The notes under the pieces: generated by a model
The model's database searches: none
Seen by the model: only the letters and a program-made list of their open reading frames with translations
What the model was told of the DNA's origin: nothing
Source: CAYSYY01 sp964576115 [NCBI: uncultured Gemmatimonadota bacterium]
GTDB lineage: Bacteria > Blakebacterota > Blakebacteria > Blakebacterales
NCBI GenBank assembly: GCA_964576115.1
Contig: CAZNUA010000017.1
Location: 1,837 to 45,890, forward strand
Length of the DNA: 44,054 nucleotides
Reading direction: 5' to 3'
Translations under genes and position numbers: made by a program
Shown: piece after piece, positions 34,364 to 43,830 of the stretch
Position numbering within the stretch: position 1 is the first letter of the stretch
Layout of the letters: every line of letters starts with the position of its first letter

Positions 34364-37198
34364 ATGCGCTGCTCTCGCACTCCGGTATTGACCGCCTTCA
34401 TCCTGCTGCTGGCCGGCTCGGTGTCGATCCAGGCTCAGGATAAGCCCACCCTGACCCCCGAGGACTACGGTCAGTGGGAGTCCATTGGGCGAAATATCAC
34501 CTTCTCGACCGAGGGCACCTGGGTCGCCTATTCGATCAGCCGGGTCAACGAGGAGAACGAACTGCACCTCTACAGTCTGGAGGCCGATACCACCCACGTG
34601 GTCAAATACGGTTCCCGTCCCGCTTTCTCTACAGATGGGAAATGGTGCGCCTATACCATCGGCTACTCCAGCGAGGAGCGCGAGCGGCGCCAGGAGTCCC
34701 GCCAGCCGGTTCACAACAAACTCGGTCTCTTCGATCTCGAAACCGGTGAGGAAGCGATCATCGAGGACGTGGCCTCATTCGCTTTCCGGGACGACGGCGC
34801 CTGGCTGGTCATGCGTCGCTACGGCATCGAAGGTCGGGAAAGCGGCGGAGTCGATCTGGTGCTGCGGGAGATGGCCACCGGCCGCGACACCAACTTCGGC
34901 AACGTTTCCGATTTCGCCTGGCAGGACGAGGGCGATCTCCTCGCCCTCATCATCGATGCCGAGGGACAGGCCGGGAACGGGGTGCAGCTCTTCGATCCCG
35001 GCTCGGCCACCCTGCGTACCCTGATATCCTCGGAGACGGTCTACAAGGATCCGCACTGGCGGGAGGAGGCCGACGATCTGGCCGTCATGCGCGAGCGTGA
35101 GGACGAGGGCTTCGAAGATCCCACCCACGACCTGATCGTCTGGACCGGATTGAACACTCGCTCTCCCGGGATGAAGATCTTCGATCACAGTACCGTGCCC
35201 GCTTTCCCCGACAGCATGCGGATCGTCGATTACCGCAGTCTCTCCTTTTCCGAGGACGGCACAGAGGTCTTCTTCGGGATCAAGGCCTGGGAACCGAAGC
35301 CGGCCGAACCGGGGCGAGCCGAAGAGGACACCACCGGGGCCGAGCCCCGCACCGGACGACCCGAGGAGGGCGACGATCCCTCCAACGTCGAGGTCTGGCA
35401 CGCCCGTGACACTTCGATCATGCCCGAGCAGAAACTACGGGCCAATTCCAACCGCGCCCGCAACTACATATCGGTCTGGAATCTGGAATCGGACAGCTTC
35501 GTGCAGCTGGCCGATGAGGTGGTCGAGGATGTCTTCCCGATCGAGGGCACGAACCGGGCTTACGGGACCGATGCGACCCCTTATGAGCGCGAGGCGATGT
35601 TCGGTCCCAATCGCAACGATATCTGGGTGATCGATACGGTGACGGGGGAACGGACGCTGATCAAGGAGGGATTGCAGTACAGCTTCGGAGTCAGTCCCGG
35701 CGGTCGCTACCTGCTCTATCTGGAGAACGATCACTACTACACCTGCGACCTGGAGAGCGGGGCCCACGTCAACATCACTCAGGGCGTGCCGACCGACTTC
35801 ATCGATCACGCCGACGATCACACCGTGGTCCAGAAACCCCCCTTCCGTTACGCCGGCTGGGCCGAGGACGACGAGGCGATCCTGATCTACGACGAATTCG
35901 ACATCTGGGCGGTCGCTCCCGACGGTTCGGGTGCCGAACGGCTCACTTTCGGCGCCGAGGACATGATCCGCCACCGCTACTACCGTCTCGACCGCGAGCA
36001 GGACTTCATCGCTCTCGATGAGCCGATGTACATGACCCTCGAAGGTGAGTGGAGTAAAAAGTACGGCTATGCCGTGCGCGACCGGCGGGGTCGGGTCACG
36101 CCGCTCGTATTCGCCGACGAATCGATTGCCGGGCTGACCAGGGCCGAGGAGACCGATGTCTACGCCTACACCCGTCAGGACTTCGACGACTCCCCCGATC
36201 TCTTCGTCGGCGGGCCCGACCTGACCGATGCCCGGCAGATCACTAACACCAATCCCTTCCAGGCCGACTATGCCTGGGGGTATTCGGAGCTGGTCGATTT
36301 CGAGAACAGCGAGGGCCGGCCGCTGCAGGGGGCGCTCTTCTACCCGGCCGATTACGAGCCTGGACGGCAGTACCCGATGATCGTCTACATCTACGAGATC
36401 ACCAGCAACACGGTCCGCCGGTACTCGGTGCCTTCGGAGCGTAATTCCTACAACACCACCGTCTGGACCCAGCAGGGGTACTTCGTGCTGCAGTCCGATA
36501 TCGTCTACCGCGACCGCAATCCCGGGCTCTCGGCCCTGGACTGCATCACCAGTGCGGTCGAGACGGTGCTGGAGACGGGGATGATCGATCCCGAGCGGGT
36601 CGGACTGGTGGGCCATTCGTGGGGGGCCTACCAGACCGCCTTCGTGGTGACCCAGACCGATCTCTTCGCGGCCGGCGTGGCCGGGGCGCCGCTGACCGAT
36701 CTGATCAGCATGTATCTCTCGATCTACTGGAATTCGGGGAGCACCGACGCCCGTATCTTCGAGATCAGTCAGGCCCGCATGGAGGTACCCTTCTGGGAGG
36801 ACATGCAGGCCTACATCGACAACTCCCCCCTGCACAGCATCACAAAACTCAACACCCCGCTGATGATCGCTTTCGGGGACGAGGACGGGGCGGTCGACTG
36901 GGATCAGGGAATCGAGCTCTACAACGCCGCCCGCCGGGCCGGCAAGGACTTCGTCATGCTGGTCTACCCCGGCGAGAATCACAGCGTGCGTCAGGATGCC
37001 AACCGGATCGACTATCACTGGCGGGTACTGGAGTGGTTCAACCACTACCTCAAGGGTGACGAGGCTCCGGCCTGGATCACAGAAGGGGTGAACTTCCTGG
37101 ACCGCCAGAAGCAACTCGAACGTTCCTCGTCGGGTGACGAGGGAGGCCGCGGTCGACCGGGCGGACCCGGCCGCGGGCTCATTCCTCCGGCAGGGTGA
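34364..37198 (+). CDS. Exported S9 (prolyl oligopeptidase) family serine peptidase
   Basis: The predicted 944-residue protein has a signal peptide (residues 8-24, cleavage near SIQAQ), a large N-terminal beta-propeller with WD40/PD40-like blades (about 35-620) and a C-terminal alpha/beta-hydrolase domain. The catalytic triad is visible: Ser752 in GHSWGAYQ, Asp841 in GDEDGAV and His873 in GENHSVRQ. It should cleave peptides in the periplasm or outside. AAGGAG lies 7 bases before ATG 34364; the frame is open upstream to 33845 but that part overlaps the transporter and is not real. A low-complexity acidic/Pro stretch (about 315-350) interrupts the propeller. Its end overlaps by 20 bases the end of the convergent DUF6125-like gene. 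Confidence 0.93.
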   Translation: MRCSRTPVLTAFILLLAGSVSIQAQDKPTLTPEDYGQWESIGRNITFSTEGTWVAYSISRVNEENELHLYSLEADTTHVVKYGSRPAFSTDGKWCAYTIGYSSEERERRQESRQPVHNKLGLFDLETGEEAIIEDVASFAFRDDGAWLVMRRYGIEGRESGGVDLVLREMATGRDTNFGNVSDFAWQDEGDLLALIIDAEGQAGNGVQLFDPGSATLRTLISSETVYKDPHWREEADDLAVMREREDEGFEDPTHDLIVWTGLNTRSPGMKIFDHSTVPAFPDSMRIVDYRSLSFSEDGTEVFFGIKAWEPKPAEPGRAEEDTTGAEPRTGRPEEGDDPSNVEVWHARDTSIMPEQKLRANSNRARNYISVWNLESDSFVQLADEVVEDVFPIEGTNRAYGTDATPYEREAMFGPNRNDIWVIDTVTGERTLIKEGLQYSFGVSPGGRYLLYLENDHYYTCDLESGAHVNITQGVPTDFIDHADDHTVVQKPPFRYAGWAEDDEAILIYDEFDIWAVAPDGSGAERLTFGAEDMIRHRYYRLDREQDFIALDEPMYMTLEGEWSKKYGYAVRDRRGRVTPLVFADESIAGLTRAEETDVYAYTRQDFDDSPDLFVGGPDLTDARQITNTNPFQADYAWGYSELVDFENSEGRPLQGALFYPADYEPGRQYPMIVYIYEITSNTVRRYSVPSERNSYNTTVWTQQGYFVLQSDIVYRDRNPGLSALDCITSAVETVLETGMIDPERVGLVGHSWGAYQTAFVVTQTDLFAAGVAGAPLTDLISMYLSIYWNSGSTDARIFEISQARMEVPFWEDMQAYIDNSPLHSITKLNTPLMIAFGDEDGAVDWDQGIELYNAARRAGKDFVMLVYPGENHSVRQDANRIDYHWRVLEWFNHYLKGDEAPAWITEGVNFLDRQKQLERSSSGDEGGRGRPGGPGRGLIPPAG

Positions 37199-37688
37199 AT
37201 TCCCAGGCGCAGTACCATTCCTCGGGGTGGGGATCGGGGGGACAGCCGAGGCAGCGGGTCTGGATCCGTTCGTCGATCGTGCGGGCGAAGCCCTCGTACT
37301 CGATCAGGCCGACCGGCTTGCAGGGGAAATCGGGCAGGCCCTTGCGCTTGCGGGCCGACTGCACCCGGCAGTCGTTCATCCGGAAGACGAGCCGGTGCTC
37401 CTCCTGCTCGACGATTTCCTGGATATTGATCAGGGCGTAGAGCCGGTAGCCGAGAGCCTCGGCCAGGGCGGGTATTCCGCCCCCCGGTTCGATGCCGTGT
37501 CGTTTCATGATCCGTTTGGCTTCGATGACGGTGAAGCTCTTCCATGCTTCGGCATCGAGCTGTATAGCCGTTTCCATGTCAAAGCGGTCTTCGGCCGCCA
37601 GAAACCAGAGGCCGTCGTGGGCCAGCCAGTTCAGGGCGGCGTCGTGCAGCATTCCTTCGAGTCGTGCGCGCTCAATTCCATCCAACAT
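37179..37688 (-). CDS. DUF6125-like cytosolic protein with Cys motifs
   Basis: This 169-residue protein has no signal peptide or membrane helix. Its pattern resembles the DUF6125 family as I remember it: LWFLAAEDRFDMETAIQLD, a central CRVQSARKRKGLPDFPCKPV block, then RCLGCPPDPHPEEWYCAWEF at the end. Five cysteines in these blocks could bind a metal or cluster (inference). The biochemical role is unknown. ATG at 37688 is preceded by a GGGA element. The gene is divergent from the exported metallo-beta-lactamase-fold gene across a 134-bp gap and overlaps the S9 gene end-to-end by 20 bases. Confidence 0.75.
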   Translation of the reverse strand: MLDGIERARLEGMLHDAALNWLAHDGLWFLAAEDRFDMETAIQLDAEAWKSFTVIEAKRIMKRHGIEPGGGIPALAEALGYRLYALINIQEIVEQEEHRLVFRMNDCRVQSARKRKGLPDFPCKPVGLIEYEGFARTIDERIQTRCLGCPPDPHPEEWYCAWEFTLPEE

Positions 37689-37735
37689 GCTCGTATCCCG
37701 TGCGTATGAAGTGAGTGATGGAACAATCAGGGTAC

Positions 37736-37758
37736 CAGGTTGCTCTGACCTGCGTCAG
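37736..37758. promoter_or_regulatory. Nested short inverted repeats in a divergent gap
   Basis: CAGGT-N7-ACCTG (37736-37752) and CTGAC-N4-GTCAG (37745-37758) overlap within the gap between the DUF6125-like and MBL-fold genes. Arms are only 5 bp, so an operator is possible but weakly supported. Confidence 0.2.
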
Positions 37759-37822
37759 GCGTCATCATGCAAAAGGTAGCCGCCGGCCGACGGGCGGAGT
37801 CAACCGGAAAGGAGTTCGCAGT

Positions 37823-38671
37823 ATGAGAAAGAGACCTGTGCGAACCCGGTCCGTCGCGGCTGCCGTCCTGCTCGGATTACTCTTTTTCACGGCGGGTGCT
37901 GCGCTCTCGGCAGCCGACCCGTCCCGGCTTCAGGCGGACGATATGCTCCGGATAACGATCATCTACGACAATTACGCCGCTCGTGAGGGGGTTCAGACCG
38001 ACTGGGGCTTTGCGGCCCTGATCGAGTACGGCGGCGAGACCATCCTCTTCGACACCGGCACCCAGGGCTCGATTCTGCTGTCCAACGCCGCCGCCCTGGA
38101 AGTCGATCTGAGCCGGATCGACCGACTGGTTTTCAGCCACGAGCACCAAGATCATACAGGCGGCCAGGCGTCGTTCTACGCCGGCCTCGATGACGACGTG
38201 CGTCCGACGACCTGGGTCATCCCCTCCTTCCCCGAGGCCATCACAGATCTGGCCGCACGCCACGGCGACGTGGTCACATGTTCCGACTTCACCGAGATCA
38301 TCCCCGGTGTCTGGTCGACCGGCGAGATCAGGGGACCGGTCAACGAGCAGGCTCTGGTCGTGCGTCTGGACCGGGGAATCGTGGTCATCACCGGCTGCGC
38401 CCATCCCGGTATCGCCCGGATCGTGGAGCTGGCTCGTGAACACTTCGGGGCCGATGTGCTGCACGTCATCGGAGGCTTTCATCTCGGGGGCACTACTGAC
38501 CGGCGGATCGAGAACATCATCGCCGACTTCCGTCGGCTCGGAGTTCGGCGCGTGACACCCACCCACTGCACCGGGGACCGGGCCATCGAACTGTTCCGTG
38601 AGGCCTACGGCGAGGACTATCTGGCCGGGGGAATCGGCCGTGTCATCGAGATCGGCGGTTCTACTCGATAA
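37823..38671 (+). CDS. Exported metallo-beta-lactamase-fold protein (COG1237-like)
   Basis: The 282-residue protein has a signal peptide (about 10-31, ALSAAD). The metal-binding motif HEHQDH places His106, His108, Asp110 and His111; further ligands are the His in ITGCAHPGI and in THCTGD. The order of motifs (LIEYGGETILFDTGTQ, GCAHPG, VIGGFHLGG) matches the MBL group named after the archaeal ribofuranosylaminobenzene-phosphate synthase, but bacterial members are diverse hydrolases and that reaction should not be transferred. An exported version would act in the periplasm on an unknown substrate. AAAGGAG lies 8 bases before the ATG. It overlaps the convergent mutS by 11 bases at its end. Confidence 0.87.
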   Translation: MRKRPVRTRSVAAAVLLGLLFFTAGAALSAADPSRLQADDMLRITIIYDNYAAREGVQTDWGFAALIEYGGETILFDTGTQGSILLSNAAALEVDLSRIDRLVFSHEHQDHTGGQASFYAGLDDDVRPTTWVIPSFPEAITDLAARHGDVVTCSDFTEIIPGVWSTGEIRGPVNEQALVVRLDRGIVVITGCAHPGIARIVELAREHFGADVLHVIGGFHLGGTTDRRIENIIADFRRLGVRRVTPTHCTGDRAIELFREAYGEDYLAGGIGRVIEIGGSTR

Positions 38672-41249
38672 GTTCTTTCAGACGCTGCAGCAGATTCAGG
38701 GCCTCGATAGGAGTGACAGCCTCGGGATCGATCTCGTGCAGGGCCTCGACGAGGGGGTCGGGCCGGCGGGTGAAAAGCTCGATCTGAGCCGGCGGTTCGG
38801 GAGGCGGTCCGCTCCCCGTGGGCAGGGGCCGCTCCCGCTCCAGGGTGTGCAGGATGCCGCGGGCCCGGTCGATGACGGCCTCGGGCACTCCGGCCAGTTC
38901 AGCCACGTGTATGCCGTAGGAATGATCGCAGCCCCCCGGCTCGATGGTGTGCAGGAAGATCACCTTATCCCCCCACTCCCTGACCGCCACATTCAGATTG
39001 AAGATGCGCGGGAAGCGTTCGGCAAGTTCGACCAGTTCGTGGTAGTGGGTGGCGAAGACCGTTCGGGCGCCGATCTCGTCGTGCAGGTGTTCGGCCACTG
39101 CCCAGGCGATCGAGAGACCGTCGTAGGTGCTTGTGCCCCGCCCCACCTCATCGAGCAGGACCAGGGAATCGGGGGTGGCATTGTGCAGGATATTGGCGGT
39201 TTCGTGCATCTCCACCAGGAAGGTTGATTCCCCGCCGGCCAGATTGTCCATGGCTCCGACCCGGGTGAAGATCCGGTCGAGCACCGGCACCCGGGCCGAC
39301 TCGGCCGGTACCCAGGCTCCAGCCTGGGCCATGAGACAGATCAGACCGACCTGACGCAGGTAGGTGCTCTTCCCGCTCATGTTGGGTCCGGTCACGATCG
39401 CGATCTGCCGTTCGGTCGAGAGGAGAGTGTCGTTGGGAATGAAGGTGCCGGCGGGCAGCAGAGCCTCGACGACCGGGTGTCGGCCTGCTTCGATGGTCAG
39501 GGTTCCGTCCTCGGTCAGTTCGGGGCGCACAAAAGCGCGGGAACGGGCGCTCGAGGCGAAGGAGAGCAGCAGATCGGTCAGGGCCAGGGCGCCGGCGTTG
39601 CGCTGCAGGGTTTCGAGGTGTTGAGCGCAGGCGTCCCGCAGGGCGACGAAGAGTTCGTATTCGAGCTCGCGGGCCCGTTCTTCGGCGGTGAGAACCTCCT
39701 CCTCTTTCTCTTTGAGTTCGGGGGTGATGTACCGTTCGGCGGCCACCAGGGTCTGCTTGCGGATGTAATCGTCGGGCACTTTCTCGAGGTGGGTTTTGGT
39801 GACCTCCAGGTAGTACCCGAAAACCTTATTGAAGCCGATCTTCAGGGTCGGAATGCCGGTCCGGTCCCGTTCGGTCTGCTGCAGTTCGGCGATCCACCCC
39901 TTCCCCGAGGAGGTCAGCGAGCGCAGACGATCCAGTGCGTCGTGAAAACCGTCCCTGACGATTCCCCCCTCGGTCAGAGCCAGGGGCGGATCATCAACCA
40001 GGGCCCGTTTGAGTTCCGATGTCAGTTCGGGCAGCGGATCGAGCTGTGAGCCGAGTTCGTCGAACAGCGGGGTGTCGAAGGCGGCGAGCAGTTCGCCGAG
40101 TTCGGGGAGACGTTCGAGCGCTCCCCGCAGCGAAGCCAGATCGCGAGGGCTGCCCTTGCCGGCGCCGATTCTGACCGCGCTGCGTTCCAGATCCCCCAAC
40201 CCGTCGAGCATCTCGGCCAGACGGGAGCGGAGATCGTCTTCTGACAGGAGCGCCTGGACCGCGTCATGACGGGCGTTGATGGTCTTCCGGTCGGTCAGGG
40301 GCCGCAGCAGAGCCCGGCGAAGTGCCCGGGCTCCCATCGGGGTGGCGGTCTGATCGAGCACTCCCAGCAGGGTTCCCGCCGTACCGCCGTCGCGCAGATT
40401 GGCGACCAGCTCCAGGTTGCGCTGTGTGGCGGCATCGAGCAGCATCCCGGCGTCCCCCGCCCTGATCTGAACCCGTTTCAGATGGGTGCAGCTCACCCGG
40501 CTGCTGCGCAGATACTCGATCAGCGCTCCCAGCGCGGCCGTGCCGCGGGATAGAGTCTCGAGGCCGTAGCCCTTCAGAGTCGTGACACCGAAGTGATCGA
40601 GCAGGGTCTGAACCGCCAGATCGGTGTGGAAGCGGTATCCCTCAAGGCGGGTCAGGGTCGGATCTGCGCGTCCCGCGAGACCGGGCAGCTCCCCGAGATC
40701 GAAAGCCTCGGGGATGATGATCTCGGCCGGGTCGAAGCGCTGCAGTTCGTCGGGCAGAGCGGCGGCGGAGACTTCGGTGACGGTCAGCTCGCCGGTGGAG
40801 ATGTCGGCCACGGCCAGCCCGAGCGGGCCCGGCTCGCCTTCCGGCGGGGGTGCGATGACCATGAGGTAGTTATTCCGTTCCCCGTCCAGGTACCCCTCGT
40901 TCAGCGCCGTGCCGGTCGAGAGGACTTCGACGACTTCGCGCCGGACCAGACCCTGGGCCTTTTTCGGATCCTCGACCTGTTCGCAGACGGCGACCCGGTA
41001 TCCGGCCCGCAGCAGACGGCTGATATACGCCTCGGCGGCATGGGCCGGGAAACCGGCCAGGGGCACCGCTTCTTCACCGTCTCCGGCGTTCCGGCTGGTC
41101 AGGGCGATCTCCAGCGCCCGGGCGGTCACCCGGGCGTCCTCGAAGAAGGTCTCGTAGAAATCTCCCAGGCGGAAGAGAAGGATCTCGTCGGGGTGTTCGG
41201 CCTTGATCCCGAGGTACTGCTGCATCAGGGGCGTGCTGGCGCGGGCCAC
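38661..41249 (-). CDS. mutS: DNA mismatch repair protein MutS
   Basis: MutS recognises mismatches and starts repair. The 862-residue protein has the mismatch-binding Phe-x-Glu motif (Phe31-Tyr-Glu33 in RLGDFYETFF), the core and clamp domains, Walker A GPNMSGKST at about 620-628, and Walker B LVLLDEVGRGTST at about 693-705. Full length matches MutS1 rather than MutS2. The start is taken as GTG at 41249, giving the usual short lead (MARASTPLMQQYLG); GAGG precedes it by 4 bases. The longer frame to 41471 runs through the upstream gene and is not credible. It follows the TPR/SPOR gene after 16 bases. mutL is not in the window. Confidence 0.96.
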   Translation of the reverse strand: MARASTPLMQQYLGIKAEHPDEILLFRLGDFYETFFEDARVTARALEIALTSRNAGDGEEAVPLAGFPAHAAEAYISRLLRAGYRVAVCEQVEDPKKAQGLVRREVVEVLSTGTALNEGYLDGERNNYLMVIAPPPEGEPGPLGLAVADISTGELTVTEVSAAALPDELQRFDPAEIIIPEAFDLGELPGLAGRADPTLTRLEGYRFHTDLAVQTLLDHFGVTTLKGYGLETLSRGTAALGALIEYLRSSRVSCTHLKRVQIRAGDAGMLLDAATQRNLELVANLRDGGTAGTLLGVLDQTATPMGARALRRALLRPLTDRKTINARHDAVQALLSEDDLRSRLAEMLDGLGDLERSAVRIGAGKGSPRDLASLRGALERLPELGELLAAFDTPLFDELGSQLDPLPELTSELKRALVDDPPLALTEGGIVRDGFHDALDRLRSLTSSGKGWIAELQQTERDRTGIPTLKIGFNKVFGYYLEVTKTHLEKVPDDYIRKQTLVAAERYITPELKEKEEEVLTAEERARELEYELFVALRDACAQHLETLQRNAGALALTDLLLSFASSARSRAFVRPELTEDGTLTIEAGRHPVVEALLPAGTFIPNDTLLSTERQIAIVTGPNMSGKSTYLRQVGLICLMAQAGAWVPAESARVPVLDRIFTRVGAMDNLAGGESTFLVEMHETANILHNATPDSLVLLDEVGRGTSTYDGLSIAWAVAEHLHDEIGARTVFATHYHELVELAERFPRIFNLNVAVREWGDKVIFLHTIEPGGCDHSYGIHVAELAGVPEAVIDRARGILHTLERERPLPTGSGPPPEPPAQIELFTRRPDPLVEALHEIDPEAVTPIEALNLLQRLKELIE

Positions 41250-41265
41250 CGGACCTCGCCGCCTC

Positions 41266-42387
41266 TCAGGCCGGGGGGATCCGGGTGACCAGGGGATTGC
41301 GGTCCTCCAGGGCGGCGTCGGCAAGGAGATCGCGCCGGAAAGCGGTGGCCTCGGCGCGGGTGGCGAACCGGCCGACATACACGACCACATACAGGCTGCC
41401 CCCCACCCGTTTGCTGTCGTGCCAGGCGTCATACCCCTGCGAGATGAGCGAGGCCACCAGGCTGCTGGCATTGGACAGGCGCGAGAAAGCCCCCACCTGC
41501 ACCGTCCAGTTCTGCTCTTCCCCCATGCCGGTGAGGGTGTCGACTCCCGCGGCGGTCATGGTGTCCAGCCGGGCCTGGACCAGGCGCTCCCGGTTTTCGA
41601 GCAGCCAGCGCCGGGCTTCTCGTCCTTCCAGGGTGTCGGGGTAGCGGGTAAGCATGGCCTGGAAAAGAGCGCGGGCCAGATCGTTCTCCTCGCGCCGGTC
41701 CCGGGCTCGGGCCTGCACGAGCATGGCCCGTGGGTGAAAATCGTTGAGATAGGGAGCGCTCAGAATCCGGTCGGCCCAGACCAGAGCCGAATCGGGCTCA
41801 CCGAGAAAGAGATGGAGTTCGGCCGTGGAAAGGAGCGCCTGCCCCTTCACGGATGGATCGGTGGCACTTTCAGCGGCGTTCTTGACCAGCCGCAGACCGA
41901 TCCGCAGACTGTCCCGGCTGGCGTCGGCGCGGTTGATCGAATGCAGGTAGGTCATGCCGCGCCAGTAGCGGGCCTCCTGCCCCAGGGCGGAGTCGCCCTG
42001 ACGCCAGGCCACCTCGCCGAAGAGCCCCCGGGCGGTGATGTAGGAGCCGGTATCGTAGCGGTACTGGGCGATCCGGAACCGGGCTCGATCGGACCACTCG
42101 GTGCTCGGCCAGCGCCGGGTTACCTCGGCGAAATACCGTTCGTTGGCGGTGGAGGTGTCTGATTCGAGCAGGCCGCGGTAATACAGGATCTCGGCCTCGA
42201 CCCGGCCGGCGCTGATCAGGGCGTCGAGCATCGCCCGGGCCTCGTCGTAGCTGGCCCGCTGATAGAGATCTCGTGCCGCCGCCAGAGAGGGCGGGCTTTG
42301 ATCATCCGCCTGGGCGCTCGAGGTGCCCGGCAGGGCGGTGAGCCCGAAACCGGCGGCGGCGATCAGAATGGTGAGGAACCTGTTCAT
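41266..42387 (-). CDS. Exported TPR and SPOR-domain protein
   Basis: The 373-residue protein has a signal peptide (residues 5-25, TSSAQ), then helical TPR-like repeats (about 35-270; ARDLYQRASYDEARAML, ALLSTAELHLFLGEPDSAL). The C-terminal SPOR domain (about 293-370) starts at WTVQVGAFSRLSNASSL and includes YVVVYVGRFATRAEA. SPOR domains bind denuded glycan strands of peptidoglycan, often at the septum, so the protein probably acts in the envelope during growth or division. AAGGA lies 3-4 bases before the ATG. It sits between miaB and mutS; the gap to miaB is 109 bp, so it may have its own promoter. No gene symbol is warranted. Confidence 0.85.
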   Translation of the reverse strand: MNRFLTILIAAAGFGLTALPGTSSAQADDQSPPSLAAARDLYQRASYDEARAMLDALISAGRVEAEILYYRGLLESDTSTANERYFAEVTRRWPSTEWSDRARFRIAQYRYDTGSYITARGLFGEVAWRQGDSALGQEARYWRGMTYLHSINRADASRDSLRIGLRLVKNAAESATDPSVKGQALLSTAELHLFLGEPDSALVWADRILSAPYLNDFHPRAMLVQARARDRREENDLARALFQAMLTRYPDTLEGREARRWLLENRERLVQARLDTMTAAGVDTLTGMGEEQNWTVQVGAFSRLSNASSLVASLISQGYDAWHDSKRVGGSLYVVVYVGRFATRAEATAFRRDLLADAALEDRNPLVTRIPPA

Positions 42388-42496
42388 CGATCCTTCTTGC
42401 CCTGTTCCTGCCCGTTCGGTGAGTCGAGGGGCGACCTGGTGCTTCTATGGTGATGCAGAATTCACCGGTCGTCCAGGGGCTGCTTTTTAAGACGCT

Positions 42497-43810
42497 TTAC
42501 CACGGTTTCCGTTCGGTCGGTCGGCCCCGCAGGGTCCAGGTGCCCCGGCCCGTGATCTCGACCTCGACCATGCGGCCCAGGAGATCGTCTGCCGCCTGGA
42601 TCACCACCGTGTCGCCGCCCCGGGTGCGGCCGGTCCACTGCTCCGAACCGCGGTGTCCCCGCCCGTCGACGAGGACGTCGAGAGTGCGGCCGATCAGGGT
42701 TTCATGCGCCCGGGCGGTCAGCTCCCGCTGCAGGGCGATCACCTGTTCGAGCCGTTCCTGCTTGACCGGCCCCAGAACATCGTCGTCCAGCCGCCGGGCC
42801 GCCGCAGTTCCCGGTCGCGGAGAGTATTTGAAATGATAACCGGAGTCGAAGGCACAGCTCTCCATGGCGCTCAGGGTGTCGGCGAATTCGGCTTCGCTCT
42901 CGCCGGGAAAACCCACGATGATATCGGTCCCGAGCGTCACCTCCGGCACCTCGGCTCTGAGGCGGTCGGCGATGGCGAGGAACTCGTCGCGGGTATACCC
43001 CCGGTTCATCCGTTTCAGAATACGGGAGTTCCCCGACTGCATCGGCAGGTGAACCGCTTCGCAGACGGCCTCGACGTCGGCCAGAGCCGTGAGTTCGCCG
43101 TCGCCGAAATAGAGCGGGTGCGGGCTGGTGAAGCGGATCCGCTCGATCCCGGTCTCCCCCACCCGGGTCAGCAGGTCGCCGAACGTCAGAGGGCCGTCGC
43201 TCCAGGCGTTGACGGTCTGCCCCAGCAGGGTGACTTCGCGCACGCCCTGCGCGAGCAGGGTCCGGACCTCGGCGAGGATTCGTTCGAGCGGCCGGCTGCG
43301 CTCCCGGCCGCGCGTGAAGGGAACCACGCAGAAGGTGCACATCCGGTCGCAGCCGCGCATGACCGTCACAAAGGCGGTGACCGCCCCCGGCTCGCGCCGG
43401 GAGGGCAGGCCTTCGTAGAGTTCGTGCGGATCGGGCCGGCAGAGGAGGCGGGGCTCATCGGCCGGGTCGAGTATGGTTTCGGGCAGGCTCCGATAGGCAT
43501 CGGGCCCGACGACGAAATCGAGAACGGGCAGCCGCTGGAGCAGACCGGATTGCAGGTGCTGGGCCATACAGCCCACGATCCCTATCCGACGCGTTCCGTC
43601 CGACTCCAGCCCGGCCAGCTGGTTGACCCGGCCGACGACCCGTTCCTCGGCCCGCTCGCGCACGGCGCAGGTGTTCAACACGATGACGTCGGCTTGTTCG
43701 GGATCGGCGGTGATACGAGCTCCGGCGGCGGTGAGCAGGCCGCTGATGAGTTCGGAGTCGCGCACGTTCATCTGGCAGCCGAAGGTCTCGATGTAGACCG
43801 CTGTGCTCAC
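42497..43810 (-). CDS. miaB: tRNA-2-methylthio-N6-dimethylallyladenosine synthase MiaB
   Basis: MiaB is a radical SAM methylthiotransferase that modifies A37 of tRNAs reading UNN codons. The 437-residue protein has the N-terminal UPF0004 domain with three cluster cysteines (Cys12 in FGCQMN, Cys48 in NTCAVRE, Cys81 in GCMAQ), the radical SAM motif CxxxCxxC at 154-161 (RGCDRMCTFC), and a C-terminal TRAM domain (LIGRTLDVLVDGRG). FGCQMN and VPFTRGRERSR favour MiaB over RimO or MtaB. The start is GTG at 43810, with AGGGGG about 7 bases upstream. It stands 73 bases after the right-edge gene, with a strong hairpin between. Confidence 0.95.
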   Translation of the reverse strand: MSTAVYIETFGCQMNVRDSELISGLLTAAGARITADPEQADVIVLNTCAVRERAEERVVGRVNQLAGLESDGTRRIGIVGCMAQHLQSGLLQRLPVLDFVVGPDAYRSLPETILDPADEPRLLCRPDPHELYEGLPSRREPGAVTAFVTVMRGCDRMCTFCVVPFTRGRERSRPLERILAEVRTLLAQGVREVTLLGQTVNAWSDGPLTFGDLLTRVGETGIERIRFTSPHPLYFGDGELTALADVEAVCEAVHLPMQSGNSRILKRMNRGYTRDEFLAIADRLRAEVPEVTLGTDIIVGFPGESEAEFADTLSAMESCAFDSGYHFKYSPRPGTAAARRLDDDVLGPVKQERLEQVIALQRELTARAHETLIGRTLDVLVDGRGHRGSEQWTGRTRGGDTVVIQAADDLLGRMVEVEITGRGTWTLRGRPTERKPW

Positions 43811-43830
43811 CCGTCACCCCCTGACAGAAC

